A stretch of DNA of 64,000 bases, taken from NCBI GenBank assembly GCA_029990175.1, contig JARKIP010000011.1, forward strand, positions 29,238,001-29,302,000, given 5' to 3'. The position numbers were made by a program, and so were the translations under genes. Of this stretch, positions 32,351-44,515 are shown piece after piece. Positions within the stretch are counted from its first letter, which is position 1, and each line of letters begins with the position of its first letter. A model generated the notes under the pieces. The model searched no databases, was not told where the DNA came from, and saw only the letters and a list, made by a program, of their open reading frames with translations. The stretch is from Petunia secreta. Taxonomy: Eukaryota > Streptophyta > Magnoliopsida > Solanales > Solanaceae.

Positions 32351-32695
32351 TACAAAAAAAATAACTACTAATAAAGGATTAGGCAAAATAAAAATTACAT
32401 TATAACACAAATTAAAGAAAAATAATAAAGTAAATAAAATTTTTATAGATTCTTTAAATCTCTTTAGGACACAAGAAGAAAGAAGGAAATGAAGGAGGAA
32501 GGAGAGAAGGAAAGGAAGGAGGAAAGAGAGAAGAAGACTGTTCCATGTGAATTGGGTTTAGGCAGGGGCAAAATAGTCCTTTCGCATAGTGAGGAATTAT
32601 GTGGATGGCATTTACTTAAAACATTTAAAAGTGGGGGGAAATTGGTAAGACCACTGCTTATGGAGAGTACTGCGCAAAATTTTTTGGATTTTGTC

Positions 32696-33083
32696 ATCAA
32701 TGGGGGGTTTGCAGTGATTGAGCTTTTTCTTCTGTATCCTTTAAAGAAACTCCATGAATCAGTGCCATTTGTCCATAGATAAAGATAATTTGAAAACAGA
32801 ATTTCAATAAGATTTGTTTTACAATGTGGACCATTATATCAACCTCAATTTGAAGTTAAAAATTTAAAGTTTAAAAACAATTTGATTATTTCAAGCGAAA
32901 TAATGATTTTTGCTCAGGAACTTTCAACTTGTTTTTCATATAATTTTTTTATTTGAATATAATTTCAACTTTCAAATAACTTTTTTTTACTTCAACTTCG
33001 AACTTTCATTATTCAGATATTAACCAAATATTGTCCAAACGCTTACTATGTAACCCTCACAGCGAAGTAATAACTTGGTCAAC
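32696..33083. other. AT-rich spacer before the CACTA element
   Basis: No gene or recognised repeat. TTCAACTT and CAACTT words recur at 32880-33010. Confidence 0.5.
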
Positions 33084-33099
33084 AAGCACTACAAGAAAT

Positions 33100-33285
33100 T
33101 GGGTCTTTAACGACTACTTTTTAACGAAGGGACCTAAATCCAGACGTTAAAGGTGTACTTATAACGTCCGATAAATTTTTCCGACGTTAAATCTAGTTTT
33201 TAATACAACATTAACGAAGGGATAATATTTGGTGGTTAAAACAAAAAAATATCCGGCCGTTAAAACAAAGTTAATGAAAAAAGAG
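33100..33285. repeat. left subterminal repeats of the CACTA element
   Basis: TTTAACGAC, TTAACGAAGGGACC, AGACGTTAAAG, CCGACGTTAAAT and CCGGCCGTTAAAAC are variants of one word in both orientations. In En/Spm elements such repeats bind the TNPA-type protein. Confidence 0.85.
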
Positions 33286-33289
33286 GCGC

Positions 33290-35734
33290 TTTTTTCCCTC
33301 TCTTTTTTTCTTACCCCCACCCACCCTCCGCATAACCCCTCCCCAACCTGAAAAATAGAACACACCCTGCTTTCTCTCTGTGTCAGTTAACAAGAACTAC
33401 ATCTAGCAGTTCGAAGAAACCTGCTACAAATCTGCAACTACTTCCTCAATTAATGTTATATATGTTCCATCCAAGCCGAACTAAAACCCTACGTCTTTCT
33501 CTTTGTTTTGAAACCAATAGCAATCCATTTACTGCTTCAATTTGAAATTACTACTATTGCTCTACCTGGGGGATCTATAATCTCAAAATCTGATAAGTTT
33601 CTTCTCCTTCTTATCAAGGTAATCATCTCACAAATCATTGAACTTGCTTGAATTGTGGATTGTAACTAGTAATTGTGAAATTCCTCTAACTTTCGTCATG
33701 TTGATTTGCTCCCTACAGATCGTTGGTTTGACTCTCTGTATTCCGTCTCTTGGCCTTCTGTATTCAAGGTTCCCTTTTGAAAAGGTAACACTCTGATCTT
33801 TGTTGCTCTGTGCTTCATGTTATAGAACCGAAAATTATGATCTTTGCTTTAGTTCCAGTATCATTTTTTGACATCGATGTGTTTTACAATAAATTTAATA
33901 TTTGTTTGCGACTCTCTTATGTATATTATTTCCATTCAGCTAGTTGGTCTTCTGAGTTCTTAGCTTTTTTTACCTGACAAAGTCCTTTCCAGTGATGTAA
34001 CTGTCTCGAGTGTCATTTACCAACTGTGATATGGGTCCTTTTACCATATTTTTCTATCATAAAGTCCTTCCAAAGTGAGTTGCCTGTCCTCAGATTCCAC
34101 CACGATTTCATGGTAAAGGCCTTGTATTTATGAATAATTTTCTGCAAGTATATTTGGAAGAAACATGATACAAGGCTGTTATTTTTCCTTGACAATTTTC
34201 TGGAGGTCTGTCCAGGAGAAAGATCCTGCACGATCTAATGCTGTGAGTTACCAAAGTTTCATTTGAGTGATACAATATATTCTGTCCAATTTTATTTGAT
34301 ACCCTATTCGCGCGCAATAAATTAAAAAGAATGTTGGAACAGTTAGCAATGCACGCTGGTATGTCTAATGCGCTAGTGGAATTAGTTTGTATCGATAAGC
34401 AACTTTTAGCTCAACAACATGAAGCACATATATGGCTCACTTCCCTAGTTTACATTGTATAGCTATTTGTGTGAGTTTAGAACATCGATATTTGAGGGAT
34501 ATGTCACTTCAAACATAGTTGTTGACTACAGGATATCCTTAAAAAGTTCCATCAAATGAGAGTTGATCCAATATTTTGCTATTTACTTGAATCGACTTGT
34601 GAATTTGTTGTGACATATTGAATGCTCTTAGTCCATAACTCATGCCAATAGACTTCTTAATATGCTTGAATGGTCTGATGATGTCTCCTCTAAAGATAGA
34701 TATGATTTTGGTTAAGTGAATAATTGATTTTACTTCTCTTTGTGCCAAACTGAAGGTGAAAACTCAAGTACACCACCACTTTATGGTGATTGTTGTCCAA
34801 AAAAGGTGTTATGGTGCATAATATTCAGTAATTTGTAGTCCTTTTACTTTTAATCTTTATGTGAAGGGTCATTGAGCTATGGCAAAGAGCTGTTTTTTAG
34901 TCTTATAACCTCCTAAACCTTGGCCAGCTAATGCATCATCTTTCCTGAATATCCGAGTCATTCAAGCTACAGCTACTTCTGATAACGGTATAAAATTTTA
35001 TTATAATACCAATGAACTTAGACATCTCCTGGAAAATGTTAAGTTGGAATGTTTTACGAGGTTGTTGAGACAAGTAGTATATTTTGCTCATATTGAAATG
35101 GCCTTTTTATAAGCACATTTTTTCTTTTTCCAATTTAGAACTTATATTGCCAGTTATTTCTTCTGTTTATGCAGAGATTATTGATATTACTTGGAGTTCC
35201 TTCACTCTCGAATATCTAAGGTGAGCTTATCACAACTCAAGTAAATAGACTTCTTATTTTTCTTAAATGTCCTAATGATGTTTCCTCTAGAGATAGACGT
35301 GGTATTTTGTGTCCCTATGATTAATTTACTATAGCATTGGTACTATGAATTAAAATCTTCCATTCATGATATTGAAATTCCAACGTATTAAATGAATGTT
35401 GTTTTTTTCTCAATTTTTCTGTTAACATAACTATTTTAGTTAAGGTTGGTCTCAATCTCATACACTCGTAAAAATGAAGAAATGTTAACAATCCTTATTT
35501 TTTGTTGATTACATGAAATAAATTGAATAAAGATTGTTCCTTTTTCTCACTGTACCATAATGCACTCCTTGTTTTCTTAGATAAGATATGAATCTATTAT
35601 CATGAACTCATAACTCCAAAGTGGATGATTAATTCTTTTTTTTATAGAAAAGTAACTGCACAGTACATGTTTATTCTTAATTCTTACTTCTTTTGTTATT
35701 ATATATATTTTATATCTATTTTACATGCACAAAG
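33290..35734 (+). other. CACTA leader region upstream of the TNPD gene
   Basis: A pyrimidine-rich start (about 33290-33420) is followed by AT-rich sequence without a recognised protein. It probably holds the 5' untranslated region and introns of the transposase gene. Short frames on either strand show no known motif. Confidence 0.5.
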
Positions 35735-38700
35735 ATTATGGCACCTAATAAGCTATGGATGGAACTTGTTCATGATCGACTTGATAACACTTACATACTT
35801 GAGGTGGATAGTTTTTTGGATTATGCTTTTAAAAGATTGGGAGAGCCGCAGTTGATACGTTGTCCATGCATCAAATGTTGTAATGCCTTTTCAAGAACAC
35901 GTAAGGTAGTTAAGTCACATTTAATAGTACATGGGATATTACAGAATTATACTCTTTGGTATCACCATGGGGAGAGGTTAGGGGAAGGACAGTCAAATTC
36001 TGAATCTGCAGATCATAATGAAGTTGAAGAGGGTGATGGTGAGGATGAAATACATGGTATTCTAAGAGATTTGTACCCCGATTTCGGCAGCGACCATATG
36101 AACAGTAGTGGTGATGATGTTCTTGAGGAACCAAATTTTGAAGCGAAAAAGTTCTATGGCCACTTGACGGATTTTGAGCAACCATTATACCAAGGTTCAA
36201 AAGTCTCTAAACTTTCTACTATGGTTAAATTGCTTCATATGAAAAGTATTGGTCACTAGAGTAATGAGTCATTTATGATGTTGTTGAAGATGTTAAAGGA
36301 TGATTTACTGCCCGATGGATCGAACTTGCCAAATTCATATTATGAGGCGAAGATGATAATTCGAGACCTTGGGCTTTCTTACAAAAAAATTGATGCGTGT
36401 AAGAATGATTGCTTGTTATATTGGAAGGACGATTAGTCTCTTCAATGCTGCAAAATTTGTGGCGTATCCAAATGGAAAGAGGATAAACATAGCGGGGAGA
36501 CCAAGCTTAAAAGTGGGAAAAAGATACCATATAAAATTTTACGTTATTTTCCTCTAAAGCCAAGACTTCAAAGATTGTTTATGTCCTCAAAGACATCTTC
36601 CTCGATGACATGGAATCATGATAAAAGAGTTGATGATGGAATAATGAGGCACCTGGCTGATTCAATGGCATGGATAAAATTTGATGAACTTCACCAATCT
36701 TTTGCTGCTGAGCCTCGGAATGTTCGACTTGGACTTGCTAGTGATGGTTTTCAACCTTTTGAAATGTCCAGGACTCCGTAAAGCATTTGGCCAGTCGTAT
36801 TTATTCCTTATATTTTACCACCTTGGCTTTGCATGAAGCAAGAAAATTTTATTTTGTCAATGCTTATTCCTAGTCCTGAGAGACCCGGGGATGCAATTGA
36901 TGTTTATCTCCAACCTTTGATCGAAGAATTAAATGAATTATGGGAAACTGGAGTGGAGACCTTTGATGCGTCAACTAAATAAAATTTTATGTTGCATGCA
37001 GCTTTGTTGTGGACCATTAATGACTTTTCAGCATATGCAAATTTGTCTGGATGGAGCACAAAAGGAAAATTGGCTTGCCCGTGTTGCAATAAGGAAACTT
37101 GCTCAATTAGATTACAAAACGGTAAAAAAGCAATGCTATATGGGCCATAGACACTTTCTATCTCCTAATCACAAATGGAGGAATGATAAAGAGTCATTTG
37201 ATGGCACGAAGGAGAGCAGATTACCACCAAAATTGTTGTCCGGTGATGATATACTTGATCAAGTAGCTGATTTAGATGGGTTACCGCTAACAAAGGATCC
37301 AAAGAAGAAGACTAAAATATCACATGAGAGTAGGGGTGATAATTGGAATAAAAAGAGTATATTCTTTGATCTTCCATATTGGCGAACTCTATTGTTGCTT
37401 CATAATCTGGATGTGATGCACATTGAGAAAAATATATGTGATAATATTTTTGGGACAATCTTAAATATCAAAGGAAAAACCAAAGATACCTTGAATAGTC
37501 GGCTGGATTTGCAAGTGATGAATATACGAAAAGAATTGCATCCAATAGAAAATGGGGATACGTATGATTTACCACCAGCATGTTTCAGATTATCTCCTGA
37601 AGAGAAGCAAAAGAATTTCTATTTCTTAAAGAATCTAAAAGTCCCTGATGGATTTTCATCAAATATTTCTCAGTGTGTCAACCTTAAAGATCGCAAAATT
37701 TCAGGTTTAAAGAGTCATGATTGTCATGTTATTCTACAATACTTACTCCCATTTTCCATATGTGGTTTGCTCTCCAAGTCTGACTGAACCACTTATTGAG
37801 TTGTCTTTCTTTTTCAATGTGCTTGGAGCGAAATGTTTAAGCATGGATGAGTTAGAACAGATTGAAGCTCAAATTCCAAAAACTCTATGCAAGCTAGAAA
37901 AGGTCTTCCCTCCTTCATTTTTTGATATCATGGTGCACTTGCCAATTCATTTAGCTAATCAAGCAAAGATTGCTGGACCTGTTCAGTATCGAAATATGTA
38001 TCCAATGGAGCGATACCTACACTTTATGAAATCTTTTATTCGTAACATGGCTTGCCCAGAAGGTTCTATTGCAGAAGGATATGTAGCAACTGAATGTATG
38101 ACTTTATGTTCAAGGTATTTGAATATGATGTAGACAAAATTTAATCATCTTGAACGAAATTATGATGGCGGTGTCATTGAACCTGATGGAGGTTTGACAA
38201 TTTTTGTCACCCCGGAAAGACTTTAAGGGGTGGCAAAAATGACAAACTTGATTCACATGAAATGGAGCAGGCACATTTTTATATTTTGAAGAACTGTGAT
38301 GAAATTCAACCATTTCACGAGTAAGTAGTTGCTCAATCTAATAACTTTACTTATAATTTATCAAAAATTTCATTTATAATGACATACTGTTACACTTGAA
38401 CTCTTTGTACAGAGAGTTCTTACAAATTTCTGCTGATACCTCTAAAAATAGCTCAGATGTGGAATGGAATAGACAATTCATTAGCTGGTTACAAGAAAAG
38501 GTGGGTATTAGTTGAACATTCATTTTATTCAAATCAAGTAAGTAATTAGTATTTTCTAATATATGTATGTCATCTTGATAGGTTGCGGAATTGCATAAGC
38601 ATGATGATTCCAAAAAAAAAATGAGAGATTTGCTCTCGTTGGCACGTGGTCCTTTGCCGTATGTGACAAGATTCAAAGGCTATGTTACTAATGGATATAG

Positions 38701-39148
38701 GTTTCACTAACAAGACTATGATAAAGGTTTGAGAACTCAGAATTGTGGGGTGGTTGTCGTCGGTGAGACTGATGAAGAACATAAAAATATTGATTACTAT
38801 GGAGAATTAATTGAGGTTCTTGAGTTACAATTTGTTGGGGGAAGAAGGGTGATTTTATTTAAATGTATGTGGTTTGATGTGTATGACCAAGAAAAGGGAG
38901 TTAAAATGGATGAATATGGCATTGTAAGTGTTAATCGGCAGAGATTTTTGAAAACAGATGAGCCTTTTGTATTAGCCAACCAAGCGACACAAGTATTTTA
39001 TGCTACAGATCATTCCAATAAAGGTTGGCATGTTGTACAAAAGTTTCAACCTCGTGATTCTTTTGATGTTTCGCAAGAAACAAATGATGACTTAGAGGAG
39101 TTAGATAACTCAACACAATTGAAAAGGAAGAGAACCGATGAAGGTTAA
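35735..39148 (+). pseudogene. tnpD: CACTA TNPD-type transposase (Transposase_21), inactivated
   Basis: TNPD-type proteins catalyse CACTA excision and insertion. From ATG 35738 the transposase-associated domain reads APNKLWMELVHDRL, later IRCPCIKCCNAF. The Transposase_21 domain follows: KIPYKILRYFPLKPRLQRLF, EPRNVRLGLASDGFQPFEMS, then GDAIDVYLQPLIEELNELWE and an SGWSTKGKLACPCC segment. Further on are LHNLDVMHIEKNICDNIFG, a DUF4218 region (FFNVLGAKCLSMDELEQ; VHLPIHLANQAKIAGPV) and a DUF4216 region at 38729-39148 (WFDVYDQEKGVKMDEYGIVS). In-frame stops occur at 36257, 36434, 36779 and 36980, with a frameshift near 37120 and more stops after 38130. Introns are likely at about 38320-38410 and 38500-38580. 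The gene is clearly dead. Confidence 0.9.
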
Positions 39149-39430
39149 GGGCTTTAGCATTTTAATTTGTTAAAAACCTATATGGTAATAAAAATTCTTG
39201 TAGTATTTCCTCTGAAATCCCTTTTTATGAATGCAATCTTTTGGATATTGTTATCTTGTTATTGCTGTAATACTAATGGTTCATAGAAGGAACCTATGTG
39301 ACAGGTACTTGTTCCGAGTGTCTTTCTTATATATTCTTGTGCTTATTGAAAACTTACCTATTTTTATCTCTGTTTGCTGAACTTAAAAATGGTGTACTCT
39401 TTCTGTTATTATTATTTTCTTTTGTACCAG

Positions 39431-42400
39431 GTTGACATGAATCCCTCAAATTTTAAGAAGTGCGAAATGGGATCAGTTTCGAAGATTTCTAAGCAAGGTT
39501 ATATTCAACCTGGTGCCTTATCAAGGGGACGAGGGCAAAGCTTAAGAACTTTGGGCTCTTTAAGTGTAACTGCTGAACAGAGAACTTCAATTGGTAAAAG
39601 TAAGACTTGTAGTGCAGCAGCTTCTATTCTGAAAGAGCTAGCACGAAAAAATAGGCGTCTGCCTCCTCGTTTTGATCCAATGGAAGACGATATACCTCCC
39701 TGTTAAGAAGCTGAAGCGATGCAAGTTTCTCAGCAAAGTGAAATAAGTATTTATTGTCTCTGTGTCATTTCTTTTTGTTGGTGGACTGGAATATTTTATT
39801 ATGTTTGAATTATATTGTAATTTATAGGTCCTTGTGAATATGAAAAGGCCAAAAAAGTGAAAGGAAAGAACACATGTGTGGATGTCCGAAGAGAAAAACA
39901 TTGAGAAAATATGCAGAATGAGCTAGCACAGAAAAATAGACTTGTGCCTCCTGGTTTTGATCCAATGGAAGATGTTCCTCCCCGTCAAGCTGAAGCGACA
40001 CAAGATTCTCAAAGAAGTGAAATACGTATTTTACTATGTTCGCTTAAATTTATTATATTTGTTGCTAGACTGGAACACTTGGTTATGTTTGAGTTATATT
40101 ATAATATGCAGGTCCATGTGAATCTGAAAAGGCAAAAAAGGTGAGAGGAAAGAACATATGTGTGGATGTCCGAAGAGAAAAATATGGAGAAAATATGCAG
40201 AATGAGCTAGTACAGAAAAATAGACTTGTGCCTCCTGGTTTTGATCCAATGGAAGATGTTCCTCCCCGTCAAGCTGAAGCGACGCAAGATGCTCAAAGAA
40301 GTGAAATACGTATTTTACCGTGTTCGCTTAAATTAATTATATTTGTTGCTGGACTGGAACATTTGGTTATATTTGAGTTATATTATAATCCGCAGGTCCA
40401 TGTGAATCTGAAAAGGCAAAAAAGGTGAGAGGAAAAAATATTTGTAAGGATGTGGCTAAGCTGAAACCTGGAGAAAAGTTAAGAATCACTTTTTACCACA
40501 ATAGAGTTGTTGGGGAGAATCACACCTCTTTTTCGAGACACTTAGGTTTATTAGTCCGTGATTCTAATACATGCCCACTGCGGGTACACTCATGGACGGA
40601 CATGGAAGAGTATAAGCTGGAGCACATGTGGGAAGATGTTACAGTAAGGACTTCAAGCGTTACTTTCTTGATTTTCTTTATGTTCCTTCATTACTTCAGT
40701 ACTCAAATACTAGTGCTGTGCTCTGTATCTGGGAATAATTTTACCAGCTACTGGACTGCATTATGGTGGTCAACTGTTGAGGTCTGGATGAAAGATTAGT
40801 TCTGTGTGAAAGTAAAACTTTTGAACATCAATAGGTTTATGAACATAGATGGTAAAATGATCACACTTATCGCTGAATAGGTTAGTTGACATGTCTACTA
40901 GGAGTAGGTCTATATAACAAGTCTATATCTTTTGCACTTCTAAGAGTTAACTTTGGAGAGGGTCAGACCATATTTTCTCTTACCTGTAGATATATTTTCA
41001 CTTCATTAATATATGTACTATTTTCTGTCTAGTTTCTCTTAGGAGCTGGATAGACTGTAGCACTATGATAGGTTGACTATTGACAAGAGAGGACTTTAAC
41101 TTCATACATGATGGAACTTGCAAACAATGAAAATTGCAGTGCTGCTTAAGATCATTTTACTAGATCCAATCAGCTGTATAATTAAGTCACATACTACAGG
41201 CTTTTTCTAGTTTCTAGATTTTCAGAGAGATGTGTCCCTCAAGTTCAGTGATCAAAGAACACCACATCCCCATGACACAGTTGCCATGTAAAATCCAGTA
41301 GTCTCTCGTTATGAATGCGCAGCATTTGAAATCCACTGCTTTTTCTTTGATTTGTCTCTCTTATATTTGTCAAAAGTAGAGTCACTTATATGGGCAGTAG
41401 GAAACTTTGGCACAGATATTCTGCTGTATGACAGATATAATTGATGATTTGTATAAAAGGGGAAGATGAGGTAAAGTTCCTGAGAGGTATACCTTGGATT
41501 TTTTGTATACCAATTATATTATGCATTTTAAAAATCCAGAAAATAAGAGCATCAAAAAGACTGAACTCAAGTAAGCTTGAACATTAAGAGAAGCAAAATT
41601 CCAGAAATCACTTTTCAATATGGAATAAAGGAAAATTTTATTATGTGTTTAGTAACAATTCTGTTAGGAAATGATTCACCTTTAGGATACATTGCGGTCG
41701 TCAACTTTTTCATTCAATTTGCTTGTGAAACATTTTAGGAAAAATTTGACAGTGCTGACATGGATGATCATAGAGATCATGTCCTGCAACATATGAGAAA
41801 GCTTTGGAACAATTGGAGAGGATCATTGCAAAAGATTGTCAAATGTAAGCCATTGCACGAGGTTCTAAAAGATGTGCCAGAGGGGATAGACAAGACTGAT
41901 TGGGAATGGTTGGTCAAGGAGAACTTTTTATCCGATAAATTTAATGTATGTCTTCATAGCTGTTAATTAACAGCATTTTACTTTTAAATTGTACGCGATT
42001 CCTTTTTCTTGGACAATTTATGGCTGGTCAAGATCAGGTTTTCTTTCAAATATTATTGACGTTTCCCTTCCTTTCCAGCTTAATACAAATAGAACTATTA
42101 AACACGCTTGTCATAACTATTTCACGCTATGTTGTTAATGTAGGAAGCAAGCACAAGAAACTCAGTCAATAGATCTAAATTGAGAATGCCTCATCGTATA
42201 GGTAGAAAGCCTATTAGAGAGATTATTTATGAAAATGTAAGTAAATCGTACAATTCTATAAGGAAGCCTCCTGTTTGTTCAAATATTTGTGTGACTTGTT
42301 TATACAAATGTGAAGGGAGGCAAAGACGGTAAGCCACTAGATATGGCGACTATTTTCTTTGAGACTCGTAAGAAGAACAACAACCTTGTTGAACCTGAAA

Positions 42401-42793
42401 CCAATGAAACATATATATGTTTATTGATAAATTTCATTTGACATTTGTGCTTTTATTTAGTGCATTAATTTTTGACAACTCATGTATTTTATAGGCTGAA
42501 ACTAAAAAATTAGTAGATTCTGAGCCATCTCTTACACACATTGAGGTAGCAGAAAGTGCTTTGGACCTCAGCGCAAGAGTCATGCAATTGGATTTGTCGG
42601 TGGGATAACGGCTAAGGAATTGAAAGGCGGTAACTCCTCAAGGGCTGCATTGTTGGATGAGCTGAAAGCAACTCGAAAAGAAAAGGAATCGTTACAAAAG
42701 CGCGTGGATAATGTAGAGAGTAGATGTGAATGGATTGAAAGCCTACTGTTTGGTGAATCTTCATCACCTGCAGCATCTTCGAATGAACAATGA
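39431..42793 (+). pseudogene. tnpA: CACTA TNPA-like protein gene (Ptta/En-Spm family), multi-exon
   Basis: The second CACTA gene encodes the DNA-binding partner. Exon 1 follows TACCAG at 39430 and starts at ATG 39437 (MNPSNFKKCEMGSVSKISKQ); a stop at 39704-39706 interrupts it. Three related exons with RLVPPGFDPMEDVPPRQAEA follow. The conserved core begins at about 40423: KPGEKLRITFYHNRVVGENH, later HLGLLVRDSNTCPLRVHSWT. More exons lie at 41739-41945 (LRKLWNNW-like, EGIDKTDWEWLVKENFLS), about 42145-42237 and 42310-42400. The last runs from about 42540 to the stop at 42791-42793 and ends in a charged coiled-coil-like tail (LLDELKATRKEKESLQKRVD). Position, exon order and motifs fit; the exon-1 stop suggests inactivity. 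Confidence 0.78.
39600..40425 (+). repeat. tandem exon-intron duplication in the TNPA-like gene
   Basis: A 284-bp unit holding one exon plus one intron is repeated: ATGCAGAATGAGCTA at 39911 recurs at 40195. A third, more diverged copy of the exon (RLPPRFDPMEDDIPP) lies at about 39620-39705, and a fourth acceptor with GTCCATGTGAATCTG leads into the next exon at 40396. Acceptor sites (TATGCAG or CCGCAG) are kept in each copy. Confidence 0.85.
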
Positions 42794-43161
42794 ATTGAAT
42801 CATTTAACAGGTTAGTAAATTCCTGTTTGTCAGCATACTAGTTTAGTGAGATATTTTGCTGTAAATTTTTACTTGCCAACCAGATTTGCGGATCCCTCTT
42901 TGTATCATCCTGAGTAATTTGTTCCAACGAATTAAATAACCTGCACATATCATCAGATTCTGAATTTTGTCTGTGTTTAGTCTTATTCACGCACGACTAT
43001 CACCTATTAGCGCATAGACATGAAGCTGTCTGTTTCTTTGTTCTGTTTAGTGAGGTTTTGGACTCGTATGTTCGTTTTAGTGATGTCTATGGAGTGTAAG
43101 AACTGTAAATATAAATCTTTGATTACTGGGGATGATTCTGAAAAGAATTAAAAGAAAAGAC

Positions 43162-43838
43162 TGTCTTAATGGCTAACCAGTACACACTTTATTGACCTCC
43201 TGTGCTATCCGATTTCATAGAGTTCATAATTCTATCCTGCAAACTTGGCTTGTCTGATTCTAAACAAACAAAATACTTCCAGCTGAAAGGAAATTTAAGT
43301 AAATAGCATCAACTAGTAACTAGCCTAACTTGGCAGCATACTTAGGAAAAAATCTTCCTGGCTCACTCCCAGGGCAGAATTCCCATCACCAAGCAGGAAA
43401 CTTTGTCTGTTCAAAGTGTGAATACAGTGTTTGTAGAAAAGGATGATCAAGAGAATTTAGTATCTTCTCTTTCTGTCTGAGCTCTCTCAATTTTCTTGCG
43501 ACTCTCCAAAGCTGCATTGTCCATCACTTTCATGGCGAAAAAATTTCTTGTGCCAATCAACTCAGCTAGAAAAATGCTTCCTATATCACCACCCCCCAGT
43601 ATATTCAGAAGTGTGAAGTGGTTGAATCCCAGTGTTCCATCAATAGATCTATTTCGTCTGATGTGGTTTATATATTGCACTGCTGTAACTAGTAGAGCTG
43701 TTTTCCTCACTAATATCACTACATGTACTGCCTGTGTAGAGCTTGTTTTTCTGCTCTCGACGATATTACACGAGTTGCTAACATCACCACTTTCACCAGA
43801 CTTGTCCAAACTGCTAACACATTCACATACTTCGGTAG
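43162..43838 (-). pseudogene. captured D6PK/KIPK-type AGC kinase fragment, copy 1
   Basis: On minus, the frame 43809-43447 reads DGTLGFNHFTLLNILGGGDI then GSIFLAELIGTRNFFAMKVM and DNAALESRKKIERAQTERE. This is the N-lobe of a plant AGC-VIII kinase: glycine loop GGGDIG and the ATP-binding lysine in AMKVM. After a frameshift the next frame continues with ILNSLDHPFLQTLYSHFEQT and then SCLVM, and finally FFPKYAAK, so the piece reaches the hinge region. Catalytic loop and activation segment are missing. These kinases phosphorylate PIN auxin carriers at the plasma membrane. Here the piece is cargo in the CACTA element, on the strand opposite its genes. Confidence 0.85.
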
Positions 43839-44515
43839 TGTCTTAATGGCTAACCAGTACACACTTCATTGACCTCCCGTGCTATCCGATTTCATGGAGT
43901 TCATAATTCTATCCTGCAAACTTGGCTTGTCTGATTCTAAACAAACAAAATACTTCCAGCTGAAAGGAAATTTAAGTAAATAGCATCAACCAGTAACTAG
44001 CCTAACTTGGCAGCATACTTAGGAAAAAATCTTCCTGGTTCACCCCCAGGGCAGAATTCCCATCACCAAGCAGGAAACTTTGTCTGTTCAAAGTGTGAAT
44101 ACAGTGTCTGTAGAAAAGGATGATCAAGAGAATTTAGTATCTTCTCTTTCTGTCTAAGCTCTCTCAATTTTCTTGCGACTCTCCAAAGCTGCATTGTCCA
44201 TCACCTCTATGGCGAAAAACTTTCTTGTGCCAATCAACTCAGCTAGAAAAATGTTTCCTATATCACCACCCCCCAATATATTCAGAAGTCTGAAGTGGTT
44301 GAATCCCAATGTTCCATCAATAGATCTATTTCGCCTGATGTGGTTTATATATTGCACTGCTGAAACTAGTAGAGTTGCTTTCCTCACTAATATCACTACA
44401 TGTACTGCCTGTGTAGAGCTTGTTTTTCTGCTCTCGGCGATATTACACGAGTTGCTAACATCACCACTTTCACCAGACTTGTCCAAACTGCTAGCACATT
44501 CACATACTTCGGTAG
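43839..44515 (-). pseudogene. captured D6PK/KIPK-type AGC kinase fragment, copy 2
   Basis: This is a direct tandem copy of 43162-43838, also 677 bp, with a few per cent divergence. The frame 44486-44154 reads GTLGFNHFRLLNILGGGDIG then NIFLAELIGTRKFFAIEVMD. The ATP-binding lysine of AMKVM is replaced by glutamate (AIEVM), so this copy would be inactive even if complete. The hinge piece follows with the same frameshift as copy 1, so the shift predates the duplication. Confidence 0.85.

Larger units (their letters stand above)
30694..32683 (+). mobile_element. MULE-B: non-autonomous Mutator-like element
   Basis: TTGGATTTTGTC occurs immediately outside both ends (30682-30693 and 32684-32695), a long direct repeat of Mutator type. 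The left 180 bp (GGCTGAATTGCAAATATATG, later CCTCCATTAGTTTAATGAAA) match the left end of MULE-A, and the right 280 bp match its right end (GGCAAAATAGTCCTTT words). The ends are inverted relative to each other only weakly. It is about 2.0 kb long, with hairpin-word arrays on both sides of a short middle and no transposase. It and MULE-A are members of one family only 670 bp apart. Confidence 0.8.
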
